A stretch of DNA of 34,827 nt, from positions 1 to 34,827 of the forward strand of contig JAJYPN010000030.1 in the NCBI GenBank assembly GCA_021795395.1. Direction: 5' to 3'. The stretch's first letter is position 1, and the number at the start of each line of letters is the position of its first letter. Source of the stretch: Pseudomonadota bacterium. GTDB taxonomy: Bacteria; Pseudomonadota; Gammaproteobacteria; Burkholderiales; Sulfuriferulaceae. The notes under the pieces are model-generated. The model searched no databases. It was not told the DNA's origin and worked only from the letters and a program-made list of their open reading frames with translations. Position numbers and translations under genes: made by a program. Of the stretch, positions 34,497 to 34,827 are shown one piece after another.

Positions 34497-34827
34497 TTGA
34501 ATTATAAAGATTTGCGCGATTTTATCGAGCAACTGGAAAAAATGGGCGAACTCAAGCGGATAGCTGTTCCGGTAGATCCCAAACTCGAAATGACGGAAAT
34601 CTGTAGCAGGGTATTGAATGCCGGTGGCCCCGCCATCCTGTTCGAAAACCCCATGGGCCATACGATTCCCGTGCTGGCGAATTTGTTCGGTACGCCCCGG
34701 CGCGTTGCGCTCGGGATGGGCGAAGAGAGTGTCGAAGCCTTGCGCGAGGTAGGCAAGCTGCTGGCTTTTCTGAAAGAGCCGGAACCGCCTAAAGGCTTGA
34801 AAGACGCCTGGGACAAATTGCCGGTTT
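34497..34827 (+). CDS. ubiD: UbiD-type 4-hydroxy-3-polyprenylbenzoate decarboxylase, N-terminal part
   Basis: The first 110 residues of a prenylated-FMN-dependent decarboxylase of ubiquinone synthesis; it runs off the window. The start is TTG 34497 with GAGG at 34488-34491. It begins [20 protein letters not shown], then [29 protein letters not shown] and [17 protein letters not shown], all typical of UbiD. It lies 27 bases after hldC on the same strand. Confidence 0.93.
   Translation, partial: MNYKDLRDFIEQLEKMGELKRIAVPVDPKLEMTEICSRVLNAGGPAILFENPMGHTIPVLANLFGTPRRVALGMGEESVEALREVGKLLAFLKEPEPPKGLKDAWDKLPV

Overview
The window is a stretch of bacterial chromosome, most likely from a gammaproteobacterium. 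The evidence is gene order: a short ZapB-like coiled-coil gene, zapA, 6S RNA and 5-formyl-THF cyclo-ligase lie together, and rsmI, yraN, a diaA/gmhA-type SIS gene, a dolP-type lipoprotein gene, hldC and ubiD lie together. A Methylococcales-like (methanotroph) host is a guess from gene content only; no diagnostic methane gene is present.

Layout. 1-684 is the 3' part of lysA. 827-2930 holds a two-gene electron-transfer unit: a monoheme cytochrome fused to an outer-membrane barrel (Cyc2-like) and a diheme c4-type lipoprotein, closed by a UUCG hairpin. 3167-13354 is an accessory block: a TraB-like nitrilase/acyltransferase membrane protein, a protein with three helix-turn-helix units, an unknown gene on the minus strand, and a tight run of trb (P-type type IV secretion) genes: virB1/trbN, trbB, trbC, trbD, trbE, trbJ, a small membrane gene in the trbK slot, and trbL. 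The run stops after trbL. trbF, trbG and trbI (VirB8, VirB9, VirB10), the coupling protein and a relaxase are all absent from the window, although the genes present look intact and translationally coupled.

13557-15151 is olsB-olsA (ornithine lipid synthesis), convergent with and overlapping apaH; rep helicase follows. 18287-20140 has an unknown gene, the TIGR02449-like gene, zapA, 6S RNA and fau. A 484-base gap after it holds DnaA-box-like repeats. 20625-22013 encodes an unknown secreted lipoprotein. The minus-strand run gltB-gltD-hemE (29298 to 22261) makes glutamate synthase and a haem-pathway enzyme.

29711-31590 is rsmI-pyrC on the minus strand. On the plus strand, yraN is followed by an extremely low-complexity His/Ser/Gly-rich KGG-type repeat protein, then the coupled set diaA/gmhA-dolP-hldC and the 5' end of ubiD, which runs off the window.

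The items most worth a second look are the truncated but intact-looking trb locus with its unusual regulator, the Cyc2-like/c4 pair, the hydrophobic-free repeat protein, a probable leaderless promoter before the zapA operon, and an olsB leader hairpin that could mask its ribosome-binding site.
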